The notes below the pieces were generated by a model. The model was not told where the DNA came from. It ran no database searches and was given only the letters and a program-made list of their open reading frames with translations. Below, in pieces: positions 51,666 through 60,104 of a stretch of 64,000 nt of DNA. This DNA comes from Halomonas sp. HL-48 (GTDB taxonomy: Bacteria; Pseudomonadota; Gammaproteobacteria; Pseudomonadales; Halomonadaceae), in the NCBI RefSeq assembly GCF_001314875.1, contig NZ_LJZS01000017.1, forward strand, positions 18,569 to 82,568. Direction: 5' to 3'. The translations under genes and the position numbers were made by a program. Position 1 is the stretch's first letter, and every line of letters starts with the position of its first letter.

Positions 51666-51698
51666 AAGCGCCCCGTCAGCATCGCTGACGGGGCGCTT
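51666..51698. terminator. Bidirectional terminator between lipoprotein and small membrane protein genes
   Basis: Perfect 15-bp stem AAGCGCCCCGTCAGC / GCTGACGGGGCGCTT, loop ATC. T-rich on both sides (TTGTGTTT on plus, TTTACTT on minus). Confidence 0.85.
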
Positions 51699-51727
51699 GT
51701 GTTTCCGCCATTAATCAACGGCGTTGA

Positions 51728-52006
51728 TCAATGCGGTGCTTTGCTGGAAGCCCAGTTGATCAGCTTGTAAACCACCAGGCCGATGATGCCCAGCAGAATG
51801 CCAACCAGCAGAATATCCACCGGGCGCACCAGCGTCGTAGCGCCGAGAATCGCCAGCGCCGCAACCCACAGCCAGCGGTTATCACCGTGGGTTTTCAGCG
51901 CAGCGGGCAGCATTTTATCGAGCCCGGCACTCACGCTCTCCCAGCGGGAATTCACAAAATAACCAATCAGCACTAGGGCGATCAGCCAAATCAGTAATAG
52001 GGTCAT
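51728..52006 (-). CDS. Small hypothetical membrane protein
   Basis: 92 residues. An N-terminal hydrophobic helix (about 3-19, LLLIWLIALVLIGYFVN), a polar part (SRWESVSAGLDKMLPAALKTHGDNR), and two closely spaced helices (about 46-60 and 64-84, ILLVGILLGIIGLVVYKLI). I do not recognise a family. Starts at ATG 52006 and is convergent with the lipoprotein gene. Its codon use looks like that of the neighbours, so I take it as a real gene of unknown function. Confidence 0.7.
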   Translation of the reverse strand: MTLLLIWLIALVLIGYFVNSRWESVSAGLDKMLPAALKTHGDNRWLWVAALAILGATTLVRPVDILLVGILLGIIGLVVYKLINWASSKAPH

Positions 52007-52179
52007 GTCATGCTCCGTAAAAGGTGCGTCGAAGAAGTGGTTGGGCTAGGGTAGCCCTGCACAATCCAGGGCGCAATACCGCCTAAAGGTGAAGGGCCGG
52101 AAAATCCGCTGCTACCCCCTGACAAGCCAGCGCTCACGCGTTATTATGTTGGAACATGTACTCACCGAAAGGTTATTTA

Positions 52180-52662
52180 ATGCAAATTGCGCAAAACTCG
52201 GTTGTCGCGTTCCACTACACTCTGACCAACGATGAGGGTGAAGTGCTGGACAGCTCCGAAGGCCGCGAACCGCTTACTTACCTCCACGGCTCAGGCAACA
52301 TCATTCCTGGCCTGGAAAAAGAGCTTGAAGGTCGCGCCACTGGCGAAAAGCTGAACGTCAAAGTAGCGCCTGAAGAAGGTTACGGCGAAGTTCAGGAACA
52401 GCTGATGCAGGAAGTGCCGCGCGATGCGTTCCAAGGCGTTGAAAGCGTTGAGCCGGGCATGCAGTTCCAGGCGCAGACTCAGGGCGGCCCGCTGATGGTC
52501 ACCGTGAAGAAAGTTGAAGGCGACACCGTTGTCGTTGACGGCAACCACCCGTTAGCCGGTCAGCACCTCAACTTTGACGTTGAAATCGCCGAAGTACGCG
52601 AAGCCAGCGAAGAAGAAGTTGAACACGGCCATGTACACGGTGAAGGCGGCGTCGAGCACTAA
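52180..52662 (+). CDS. slyD: FKBP-type peptidyl-prolyl isomerase (SlyD-like)
   Basis: 160 residues. FKBP core (VAFHYTLTNDEGEVLDSS, LTYLHGSGNIIPGLEKELEG) with the inserted IF chaperone flap (GYGEVQEQLMQEVPRDAF and on), then NHPLAGQHLNFDVEIAEVRE. The C-terminus has a short His-containing tail (HGHVHGEGGVEH), a reduced form of the metal-binding tail of E. coli SlyD. SlyD also delivers nickel to hydrogenase, and nikR is its neighbour. ATG 52180 follows AAAGG. Confidence 0.9.
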   Translation: MQIAQNSVVAFHYTLTNDEGEVLDSSEGREPLTYLHGSGNIIPGLEKELEGRATGEKLNVKVAPEEGYGEVQEQLMQEVPRDAFQGVESVEPGMQFQAQTQGGPLMVTVKKVEGDTVVVDGNHPLAGQHLNFDVEIAEVREASEEEVEHGHVHGEGGVEH

Positions 52663-52705
52663 GCTCAGCCCCAAGGCTGTTTTCAGCCCATACGTGTCAT
52701 GCGAG

Positions 52706-52732
52706 AAGGCGATCCAAGCGGTCGCCTTTTTT
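52706..52732 (+). terminator. Terminator after slyD-like gene
   Basis: Stem AAGGCGA / TCGCCTT with a TTTTTT run, 44 nt after the stop. It meets the end of the convergent nikR gene. Confidence 0.8.
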
Positions 52733-53138
52733 ATGTTCCCTCCTCCGGTATCAGCACCAGCCGGCCGTGGCGGACGCTGCGCGACGAGGTGACTTCGGCG
52801 GCGAACTGTTTTAGCTGGTCGCTCTGGCCCTTGAGAAGCGCTACTTCCATGCAGCTTTCTTCGTTGAGGTGCACGTGCAGGGTCGAAAGCGTGAGGTCGT
52901 GATGAGCGTGAGAATGGCGCGTCAATCGTTTGGAGAGCTCTCTCGCCGCATGGTCGTAGACATATACCAGCGCCCCCATGCACGGCGCCTGGGGCGCGGC
53001 TTCTTCGCGCACCTGCTGTAGCCCACTGCGGGTTAAATCGCGGATTGCTTCGGAACGGTTTTGATAGCCGCGTTCCTGTATCAGCGCGTCCACCTCGCCC
53101 AGCAACTCCTCATCAAGCGTTACCGTTACTCGCTGCAT
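52731..53138 (-). CDS. nikR: Nickel-responsive regulator NikR
   Basis: Ribbon-helix-helix repressor that closes nickel import when Ni(II) is in excess. 135 residues. The N-terminal RVTVTLDEELLGEVDALIQ and NRSEAIRDLTRSGL form the DNA-binding domain. The C-terminal ACT-like domain keeps all high-affinity nickel ligands as read by alignment to E. coli NikR: H88, H90, C96 (LHVHLNEESCMEV) and H77. ATG 53138. Divergent from the nik importer, with the operator between them. Confidence 0.95.
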   Translation of the reverse strand: MQRVTVTLDEELLGEVDALIQERGYQNRSEAIRDLTRSGLQQVREEAAPQAPCMGALVYVYDHAARELSKRLTRHSHAHHDLTLSTLHVHLNEESCMEVALLKGQSDQLKQFAAEVTSSRSVRHGRLVLIPEEGT

Positions 53139-53206
53139 CGTCTCCCTCTCTCACCGTTGACACGCTCGTGCCGACATCGCCTTCCAAAATTGACCCTCGA
53201 CGGCCA

Positions 53207-53234
53207 GTATGATGATATTAACAAAACATCATAC
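53207..53234. promoter_or_regulatory. NikR operator
   Basis: Exact GTATGA-N16-TCATAC, the consensus NikR operator. It lies 20 nt before the nikA start and 69 nt before the nikR start. A possible nikA promoter (TTGACC at 53190-53195, GATATT at 53214-53219, 18-nt spacer) would be covered by bound NikR. Confidence 0.92.
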
Positions 53235-53254
53235 TCGACGAGTACGTTTTCCCC

Positions 53255-54868
53255 ATGCCCACCGCGCTGCGAACCAAGCCAAGATTGCGGTCCGTCTCTA
53301 TCCTAGCGGGTCTGAGCGTCCTTTGCCTGCTGTCGGCGAGCCCGGCCACCGCCAAGGAAACGCTGACGCTGGCGATCGGCGGCGAGCCCGAACAGGGCTT
53401 CGATCCGCTGATCGGCTGGGGGCAATACGGCCACCCGCTGTTTCAGTCGACGCTGCTGACCCAGGGCGAGGACTTCTCGCCCCGCGCGGCGCTTGCCACC
53501 GACTGGTCGCTCTCCGATGACCGGCGCACCTGGCAGCTGACGCTGCGCGACGACGTCCGCTTTGCCGACGGCACCCCCCTGACCGCCGAGGATGTCGCCT
53601 ACACCTTCAACGCCGCCGCCGAGGCCGGTGGCCGCGCCGACTTGAGCGCCCTCAAACACGCCGAGGCCGTAAACGAGCATCGCGTCAGCTTAACCCTTCA
53701 CGCGCCGCGCATTACCTTTATCGATCAGCTGTATAGCCTGGGCATCGTACCCGCTGCCAACCGTGACAACGGCTACGACGAGGGTTACGGCCGCAAGCCC
53801 CTGGGCAGCGGCCCCTACCGACTGGTCGAATGGCAGGAAGGCGAACAGCTGATCGTCGAACGTAACCCGTATTTCACCGGCCCCACGCCGCCGTTCGAGC
53901 GCCTGGTGTTTCTGTTCACCGGGGAGGACACCACCCTGCGCGCCGCCCAGGCAGGCGAGGTGGATATTGCCAGCGTACCGCCCGCCCTCGATGACGCCTA
54001 CCCAGAGACCATGCAGCGCCTCGTCATGCAGAGTATCGATAACCGGGGCATTCTGTTTCCCACCGTGCCGGACCGGGGAGAGTCAGCCTCGAACGGCGCG
54101 CCCATCGGTAACGACGTTACCGCCGACCCGGCGATTCGCTACGCCATCAACCGGGCGCTGGATCGCGACACCCTGGTTGAGGTGGCCCTCAACGGTCATG
54201 GCCGCGCCGCCTTTGGCCCCGCCGATGGCCTGCCCTGGAGCCGCCCCAACGAAACCCTCGATGCTCCCGACCTCGAACGCGCCGCGGCGATTCTCGACGA
54301 TGCCGGCTGGCAGCGCAGCAACGACGGCCTGCGCGAAAAAGACGGCCAGCCCGCCCGCTTCAGGCTCAGCTACCCAAGCGGCGACATCACCCGCCAGTGG
54401 CTCGCCGAAGCCAGCGCCGAGATGCTCCGCCCACTGGGCATCGACATGCAGCCCACCCGTCGCCCGTGGCGTGAACTACGCCGCGAGGCAATGCACAAAG
54501 ACGCAGTGCTGTTCGGCTGGGGCAGCCGCAGCCCCCAGGAAGTCTACACGCTGTTTCATAGCCGCCACGCCGGCGACGGCTACTTCAACAGCGGCTTCTA
54601 CGCCAACGACACGGTGGATAACCACCTGGACGCCGCCCAGGCCGCCGCGAGCGTCGAGCAGGCCAACCGCCACTGGCGCAATGCCCAGTGGGACGGCGAC
54701 ACCGGCTACGGGGCGCGCGGAGATGCCGCCTGGGCGTGGCTGGTCAACCTTGACCACGTCTACGCCGCCGATGCCTGCCTGGACGTTGGCGAACTGGGCA
54801 TTGCCCCCCATGGGCACGGCTGGCCGATTACCGCCAACCTGCTCGACTGGCGCTGGACATGCCCGTAA
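53255..54868 (+). CDS. nikA: Nickel ABC transporter substrate-binding protein (NikA-like)
   Basis: Periplasmic binding protein of the peptide/nickel SBP family, 537 residues. The signal peptide (about 1-33) has core ILAGLSVLCLLSASPATA-KE. LTLAIGGEPEQGFDPLIGWG, DDVRFADGTPLTAEDVAYTF, PLGSGPYRLVEWQEGEQL and IGNDVTADPAIRYAINRALDR are family motifs. Several His in GIAPHGHGW and NGHG could bind a metal chelate; I infer nickel from the NikR operator and nikR next door, not from a ligand motif. The ATG at 53255 has a weak ribosome site. It overlaps nikB by 10 nt. Confidence 0.9.
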   Translation: MPTALRTKPRLRSVSILAGLSVLCLLSASPATAKETLTLAIGGEPEQGFDPLIGWGQYGHPLFQSTLLTQGEDFSPRAALATDWSLSDDRRTWQLTLRDDVRFADGTPLTAEDVAYTFNAAAEAGGRADLSALKHAEAVNEHRVSLTLHAPRITFIDQLYSLGIVPAANRDNGYDEGYGRKPLGSGPYRLVEWQEGEQLIVERNPYFTGPTPPFERLVFLFTGEDTTLRAAQAGEVDIASVPPALDDAYPETMQRLVMQSIDNRGILFPTVPDRGESASNGAPIGNDVTADPAIRYAINRALDRDTLVEVALNGHGRAAFGPADGLPWSRPNETLDAPDLERAAAILDDAGWQRSNDGLREKDGQPARFRLSYPSGDITRQWLAEASAEMLRPLGIDMQPTRRPWRELRREAMHKDAVLFGWGSRSPQEVYTLFHSRHAGDGYFNSGFYANDTVDNHLDAAQAAASVEQANRHWRNAQWDGDTGYGARGDAAWAWLVNLDHVYAADACLDVGELGIAPHGHGWPITANLLDWRWTCP

Positions 54869-55836
54869 TCTGCCCGCTTTGCGTTCGCCTGCTGCGCATG
54901 GCCCTGGTGTTGCTATGCGTGGCAGGGCTGACGTTCGGCCTGATGCTCGCCTCGCCCATCGACCCCATCGACGCCTACCTCGGCCCGCAGATCGCCCAGG
55001 CCAGCACCGAGCAGCGCGAGATGATCGCCGCACGCTGGGGATTTGATCAGCCGCCGCTGGTGCAGTTCGGCCACTGGCTGGGCCAGTTGGCAAGCGGCGA
55101 GATGGGCTGGAGCCACGTCTACAACCAACCGGTGAGCGAGGTGATTGCCCAGCGTTTCCAGCGCTCATTGGCGCTGTTGGGGCTTGCCTGGTTGCTCTCG
55201 ACCCTGCTCGGCTTTGCGCTGGGGGTACTGGCGGGCGTGCGAGATCAAAGCCCACTGGATCGCATCATCAACAGCTACGCCTATATCACCGCCGCGACCC
55301 CGGCGTTCTGGCTGGCCATGCTCGGCCTGCTGCTATTTTCGGTAACGCTGGGCTGGACGCCGGTCTGCTGCGCCGGGCCCAGCGGCAGCCTGAGCGACGA
55401 CCTAGGCCTGGCCACTCGCCTGCACCACCTGGCGCTGCCGGTGGCGACGCTCACCCTGCTGAGCACCGCCCCGATCACCCTGCACACCCGCGCCCGCATG
55501 CGCGAGCTGATGGCATCGCCAGTCGCCACCCAGGCGTTTGCCCAGGGTGCCGGCCGCTGGGAGGTCGCCTGGCGGCACGGCGCGCGCCACGCCTGCCTGC
55601 CCGCCATCACGCTGGCCTGCGCGTCGCTTGGCGAGCTGTTCGGCGGCGTGATGCTGATCGAGCAGGTGTTTGCCTATCCGGGGTTGGGGCGTGCCACGGT
55701 GGAAGCCGCCCTGCGCAGCGATGTTCCGCTGCTAATGGCCATTGCACTATTCACGGCACTGCTGGTCAGCCTGGGCAACGCCACCGCCGACGGCCTCTAC
55801 CGGCTGATCGACCCACGCCTGCGGAGGCAGGGTTGA
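54859..55836 (+). CDS. nikB: Nickel ABC transporter permease (NikB-like)
   Basis: Inner-membrane permease of 325 residues, about six spans. The MASPIDPIDAYLG-type N-terminal loop and ARWGFDQPPLVQFGHWLGQLASGEMGWS are typical of DppB/NikB permeases. The EAA loop is in the region ...VAWRHGARHACLPAITLACASLGELFGG. ATG 54859 overlaps nikA by 10 nt, and the stop overlaps the nikC TTG start. It forms the channel with NikC. Confidence 0.92.
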   Translation: MPVICPLCVRLLRMALVLLCVAGLTFGLMLASPIDPIDAYLGPQIAQASTEQREMIAARWGFDQPPLVQFGHWLGQLASGEMGWSHVYNQPVSEVIAQRFQRSLALLGLAWLLSTLLGFALGVLAGVRDQSPLDRIINSYAYITAATPAFWLAMLGLLLFSVTLGWTPVCCAGPSGSLSDDLGLATRLHHLALPVATLTLLSTAPITLHTRARMRELMASPVATQAFAQGAGRWEVAWRHGARHACLPAITLACASLGELFGGVMLIEQVFAYPGLGRATVEAALRSDVPLLMAIALFTALLVSLGNATADGLYRLIDPRLRRQG

Positions 55837-56636
55837 GTCAGCCGCGCCTGAGCGCGCTGCTCAGCACTGCCCTGGCGGGGCTGCTGCTGGCGAGTGCGTT
55901 GATCGCCGCCGCGGGGCTCGGTGATACGCCGCGGCAGATGCATTTCGACGCCCGGCTGACGCCGCCCAACCTGGACTTCTGGTTCGGCACCGATGCGCTG
56001 GGCCGTGATGTGGCCGCGCGCACGCTGGCCGGCCTGACGCTGAGCTTCTGGGTGGGCAGCCTGGCAGCGCTATTCGGTACGCTCATCGCCCTGGGCATGG
56101 CACTTACCGCCATGCTCGGCCCGCGTTGGGATGCGCTGGTGAGCCTGGTGATCGATACGCTGCTCAGCGTGCCGCACCTGCTGCTGTTATTGATGATCGC
56201 CTTTGCCCTGGGCGGCGGCACCCATGCGGTGATCATCGCCGTGGCGCTGAGCCACTGGCCGAGCCTTGCCAGGGTGCTGCGCGCCGAGCTGCTGCATCTT
56301 CGCCAGGCGCCCTACGTGCAGATTTCCCAGGCGCTCGGCAAGTCGCGGGGATTCATCGTCCGCCACCACTGGATACCCCAGGTACTGCCCCATTGCCTGG
56401 TAGGCGCCCTGCTGCTGTTTCCCCACGCGGTGCTTCACGAAGCGGCGCTGTCGTTTCTGGGCGTGGGGCTTTCCGCCGAGCAGCCGGCCATTGGCGTGCT
56501 GCTCGGCGAATCGATGCGCCACGTGAGCGGCGGTGACTGGTGGCTGGGGGTATTTCCCGGCGCCGGGCTACTGCTGATGGTGCTGTGTATTCAACGCCTG
56601 GGCGAGACGCTGCGGCGCGCCTGGGCCGCCCGCTAG
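55833..56636 (+). CDS. nikC: Nickel ABC transporter permease (NikC-like)
   Basis: 267 residues, about six spans, DppC/NikC type. FWFGTDALGRDVAARTLAGLTLS is the family signature, and the EAA region lies in SQALGKSRGFIVRHHWIPQVLPH. Start at TTG 55833, overlapping the nikB stop (TTGA), with GGAGG six bases upstream. The stop is 12 nt before nikD. The N-terminal cytoplasmic tail is very short compared with DppC. Confidence 0.91.
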   Translation: MSQPRLSALLSTALAGLLLASALIAAAGLGDTPRQMHFDARLTPPNLDFWFGTDALGRDVAARTLAGLTLSFWVGSLAALFGTLIALGMALTAMLGPRWDALVSLVIDTLLSVPHLLLLLMIAFALGGGTHAVIIAVALSHWPSLARVLRAELLHLRQAPYVQISQALGKSRGFIVRHHWIPQVLPHCLVGALLLFPHAVLHEAALSFLGVGLSAEQPAIGVLLGESMRHVSGGDWWLGVFPGAGLLLMVLCIQRLGETLRRAWAAR

Positions 56637-56648
56637 GGAGCAACAAGC

Positions 56649-57464
56649 ATGCTACAGATCGACGACCTATCGCTACAGCTGCCCTATTACGCCAGCTGGT
56701 GGCGGCGCCAATGGGCCGAGGTGCTAGCCGGCGTCTCGCTCGACGTTCGCCCGGGCGAGGTGCATGCGGTCATCGGCGCCTCCGGGGCGGGCAAGAGCTT
56801 GCTTGCCCACGCGCTGATGGGCCTTTTGCCCGCGCCCCACCGACAAGCTGGTCACCTGACCTTTAAGGGCCAACCGCTCACCGCCGCGCGTCAGCGTCAG
56901 CTGCGCGGCCGCGAACTGGCGCTGATTCCCCAGTCGCTCAGCGCCCTTGACCCGCTGGTGCGCAGCCAGCGTCAGGTACGCTGGGCGGCCCAGCGCGCCG
57001 GGCACACCGCAGCCCGCGCTCCGCACACCGCTAACCAGGCACTGGCCCACTATCAGCTGGACGAACGCGCCCAGCAGGCGTTTCCCCACCAGCTCTCCGG
57101 CGGCATGGCGCGGCGGGTGCTCACCGCCATGGCCCACGTCAGCAGCGCACAGCTGGTCATCGCCGACGAGCCCAGCGTCGGCCTTGACCCGCAGCAGCGC
57201 GACCGGGTACTCAACGCGCTGGCCGCGCTGGCCCGTGAGGGCAAAGCGGTGCTGCTGATCAGCCACGATCTGCGCCACGCCCTGCCGATAGCCCAGCGGG
57301 TGACGATCATGCGCCAGGGCCGCTGCCTGGAAACCGCCCCCGCCGCCGCCTTCGAGGGCGATGGCCACGCCCTGACGACGCGCTACGCGCAGGCACTTTG
57401 GCGAGCACTGCCCGACAACCACTTCACCTCCCCCGTCACTCAACCGGCGCCGCACGTTGCTTGA
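56649..57464 (+). CDS. nikD: Nickel ABC transporter ATP-binding protein (NikD-like)
   Basis: 271-residue ABC ATPase. Walker A GASGAGKS near residue 43, Q-loop LIPQSLSALDP, signature LSGGMARRVLTAMA and Walker B LVIADEPSVGLD; switch His in LISHDLRHAL. It lacks the C-terminal cysteine cluster region of oligopeptide ATPases, as NikD does. ATG 56649. The 3' end overlaps nikE. Confidence 0.93.
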   Translation: MLQIDDLSLQLPYYASWWRRQWAEVLAGVSLDVRPGEVHAVIGASGAGKSLLAHALMGLLPAPHRQAGHLTFKGQPLTAARQRQLRGRELALIPQSLSALDPLVRSQRQVRWAAQRAGHTAARAPHTANQALAHYQLDERAQQAFPHQLSGGMARRVLTAMAHVSSAQLVIADEPSVGLDPQQRDRVLNALAALAREGKAVLLISHDLRHALPIAQRVTIMRQGRCLETAPAAAFEGDGHALTTRYAQALWRALPDNHFTSPVTQPAPHVA

Positions 57465-58125
57465 TGCAAGCGGCCTTCGCTATGGCGTTGCCGGTCAGCC
57501 GGCAGTGCTCGATGACGTCTCGCTGACGCTGGACGCGGGCGAATGGTTGGGGCTTGACGGTGTTTCAGGCGCGGGGAAATCCACCCTGGGCCATCTACTG
57601 GCCGGGCATCTAACGCCTCAGGCGGGGACGGTAACGGTGGACGGCGCACCGCTGCCCCGGCGCGGACTGCGTCCTGTACAGTGGCTGCCGCAGTCGCCGG
57701 AGCTGGCGGTGAACCCGCGCTGGCGGGTCAAGCAAATTCTGGAAGAAGCCTGGACGCCACCGGACGCCCTGCGTGACGCCTTCGGCATTGAGCCGGCGTG
57801 GATGAACCGCTTTCCTCAAGCGCTGTCCGGAGGGGAGTTACAACGGGTTTGTGTACTGCGCGCTCTGGCGCCCGGGGTGCGTTACCTGGTAGCCGACGAG
57901 ATATCCAGCATGCTCGACCCGCTTACCCAGCTCGCCCTTTGGCAGGGGCTGCGCCGGGTGGCCGATGAACGGCAGCTGGGCGTGCTGGTGATCAGCCACG
58001 ACGCGGCCTTGCTGAACCGCCTTTGCAGCCGCCGATTGACGCTCAGCGATGGGCGGCTGCGCCCTCCTAAGCGTTACGGTGCTCCACCCGCCACAGCCCC
58101 AGGGCAATCACCAGCGTCACGCTAA
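57457..58125 (+). CDS. nikE: Nickel ABC transporter ATP-binding protein (NikE-like)
   Basis: 222-residue ABC ATPase. Walker A GVSGAGKST near residue 36, signature LSGGELQRVCVLRAL, Walker B YLVADEISSMLDPLT, switch His VISHDAAL. It is short for the family. The start is TTG 57457 inside the end of nikD; no better start was seen. The last 59 nt overlap the convergent MFS gene, so the C-terminal 18 residues (PPKRYGAPPATAPG...) may be a drifted extension. Confidence 0.9.
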   Translation: MLDASGLRYGVAGQPAVLDDVSLTLDAGEWLGLDGVSGAGKSTLGHLLAGHLTPQAGTVTVDGAPLPRRGLRPVQWLPQSPELAVNPRWRVKQILEEAWTPPDALRDAFGIEPAWMNRFPQALSGGELQRVCVLRALAPGVRYLVADEISSMLDPLTQLALWQGLRRVADERQLGVLVISHDAALLNRLCSRRLTLSDGRLRPPKRYGAPPATAPGQSPASR

Positions 58126-59251
58126 GCAGCAGCCACGAGCCCAGCGTCACGCCCTGCCAGCCCGCCCACTGCCAGAACGGCTCCAGCCAGAAACCGCCCA
58201 GGCTCGCCCCCAGGTAGTAGAACACCAGGTACAACGCCGAAGCGCTGCCGCGGGCGCCCTGAGCATGGCGCCCCACCCAGCTGGAAGCCAGCGAGTGCGC
58301 CAGGAAAAACCCGAACGCATTCACGGTCAGGCCCACAATGATCACCACCAGCGAATCGAACAGGGTAATCGCCGTACCCAGCATCAGGATCACTACGCCC
58401 GCGCTCATGCACGCCGCCGGAGAGAAGCGCTGGGCCAACCGCCCAGAGAGGGTCGAGCCGACGGTGCCGCCCAGGTAGGTCAGAAAGATCAGCCCCAGGC
58501 TGCTGGCCGCCAATTGGTAGGGCGCATCGGCCAGCCGGAAGGTGATGTAGCTGTACTGGTTGATAAAAATCAGAAAGTTGATGCCACCCAACGCGTAGGC
58601 GGCAAGCAGCACCGGGGTACGCAGGTGTCCGGCGAGGTCGCTCAGCGCGACCCGCAGTTGAAAGCGCTGGGGACGAAACGCCTGGCTGGTGGGCAGCAAG
58701 CGCCAGAACAGCGCGCAACCGGCGAGCGTCAACACGCCGACGGTGAGAAACGCCGCCGTGGGCCCGCCGATATCCGCCGCCGCGCCACCCACCACACGAC
58801 CGCTGATGCCGCCCAGTGAGTTGGCGCCGATGTAGAGCCCCACCGCGCTGAGCAGTGCCGGTTTATCGAACTCGTCGGCCATCCAGGCAATCGCCACCGC
58901 GGGTAGTCCACCCAGCACAAAGCCCTGCACCAGCCGCAGCGCCAGCAGGCTTTCAAAGTTAGGCGCAAACGCCAGGGCCAGCGAACAGCCACCCGCCAGC
59001 AGCAGGGTGACTCGCATGATGCCTTCGCGGCCAATGGCGTCGGAAAGCGGCCCGAACACCAGCAGCGCCAGCGCCAACGACAGCGTCGCCACCGACATCA
59101 GCAGGCTCACGCCCAGGGTCGAGACGCCATAGGTCTCTTTCAGCCCCGGCAGCAACGGCTGCGGGGCATAGAGATTGATAAACACCAGAAAGGAGCCCAG
59201 ACACAGGGCAAAGGTAGCGCGCCACCAGGCGCGCGTTTTGGCTTCAATCAT
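58067..59251 (-). CDS. MFS transporter (YnfM-like efflux family)
   Basis: 394 residues, twelve membrane spans. The N-terminal half has FINLYAPQPLLPGLKETYGVS and VFGPLSDAIGREGIM (the MFS loop 2-3 motif); the second half repeats the pattern. It resembles the YnfM / arabinose-efflux-like DHA1 exporters. Substrate unknown. ATG 59251. The 3' end overlaps nikE by 59 nt on the opposite strand, so there is no room for separate terminators. It lies 41 nt downstream of the NlpC/P60 gene. Confidence 0.9.
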   Translation of the reverse strand: MIEAKTRAWWRATFALCLGSFLVFINLYAPQPLLPGLKETYGVSTLGVSLLMSVATLSLALALLVFGPLSDAIGREGIMRVTLLLAGGCSLALAFAPNFESLLALRLVQGFVLGGLPAVAIAWMADEFDKPALLSAVGLYIGANSLGGISGRVVGGAAADIGGPTAAFLTVGVLTLAGCALFWRLLPTSQAFRPQRFQLRVALSDLAGHLRTPVLLAAYALGGINFLIFINQYSYITFRLADAPYQLAASSLGLIFLTYLGGTVGSTLSGRLAQRFSPAACMSAGVVILMLGTAITLFDSLVVIIVGLTVNAFGFFLAHSLASSWVGRHAQGARGSASALYLVFYYLGASLGGFWLEPFWQWAGWQGVTLGSWLLLSVTLVIALGLWRVEHRNA

Positions 59252-59291
59252 GCCGTTCCTAGCGGGTTGACCTGAACGAGTCGGGTGCCGC

Positions 59292-59990
59292 TCACATCGA
59301 CCGCGAAGCGTTTAAAGGCTCCGATTCACTGAGCTTCGCTAAGTGCGAAGGCGCCAGCGGCCGCCGTGACTGCCAGTAGTAACGGTTCCAGTAGACGTTA
59401 TCCAGGTTCGAGATAATCACCCCTTTCGAGGTGGACGCATGCAGGAAGTGGCCATCACCGACATAGATGCCTACATGGTTGTAGGCCCCGGGTGGCTGGA
59501 AGAACACCAGATCGCCTGCCCGCAATGATTGGCGGTCGATCGGGCGTCCCTCATGTACTTGCCCCCGGGTGGAGCGTGGCAGATCCAGATCAAAAGTCTC
59601 GCGGAAGATATTGCGCACCAGCGCTGAACAGTCGATCCCGCGTTGGCTGGTGCCGCCAAGCCGATACGGCGTCCCCACCCACTCCTCATGCTGCGCCAGC
59701 AGCGCCTTGCGAACCTGCTCACCGGACGACGCCTGCCAGTTGCCAAACGAATCGTACTGGCCGTCGGAGGGCGACATCTGCGATTCCCAGTCGTCGGGCA
59801 GGCCGGGCATCGAACGGGCAAAATAATCATCGGGGGTATCGTTCTTGGGCGCGGTGCTGGCACAGCCGCTAAGTACCACTACCAGTGCACAGCTAACCAG
59901 GGCCAGAGGCGCATGGCGTTCGCGGAATAAACAGGTATATCGACATACAACACGGACAGCGGTGACAGCGGGTGGTGGCAACGCAACCAT
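59292..59990 (-). CDS. NlpC/P60 family lipoprotein peptidase
   Basis: 232 residues. A long lipoprotein signal ends in the lipobox LSGC (about Cys43). The C40 peptidase domain has the catalytic Cys in GIDCSALVRNIF, His in YNHVGIYVGDG and a third polar residue in HFLHASTSKG. Such enzymes (MepS/NlpC type) cut D,D or L,D cross-links of murein. ATG 59990 with AGGG upstream; no internal in-frame ATG offers a shorter leader. The long N-terminal stretch before the hydrophobic core is unusual. Confidence 0.9.
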   Translation of the reverse strand: MVALPPPAVTAVRVVCRYTCLFRERHAPLALVSCALVVVLSGCASTAPKNDTPDDYFARSMPGLPDDWESQMSPSDGQYDSFGNWQASSGEQVRKALLAQHEEWVGTPYRLGGTSQRGIDCSALVRNIFRETFDLDLPRSTRGQVHEGRPIDRQSLRAGDLVFFQPPGAYNHVGIYVGDGHFLHASTSKGVIISNLDNVYWNRYYWQSRRPLAPSHLAKLSESEPLNASRSM

Positions 59991-60104
59991 GCGCGATCCC
60001 TCGTATAGGGTTGACGGAATGTCCAGTATGTCAGGCTAATGCATGGCTGCACTCATCCTGAGAAGCTTACGACTATAAGCGAAACAGCCCCTTAAAGGCG
60101 AGCG

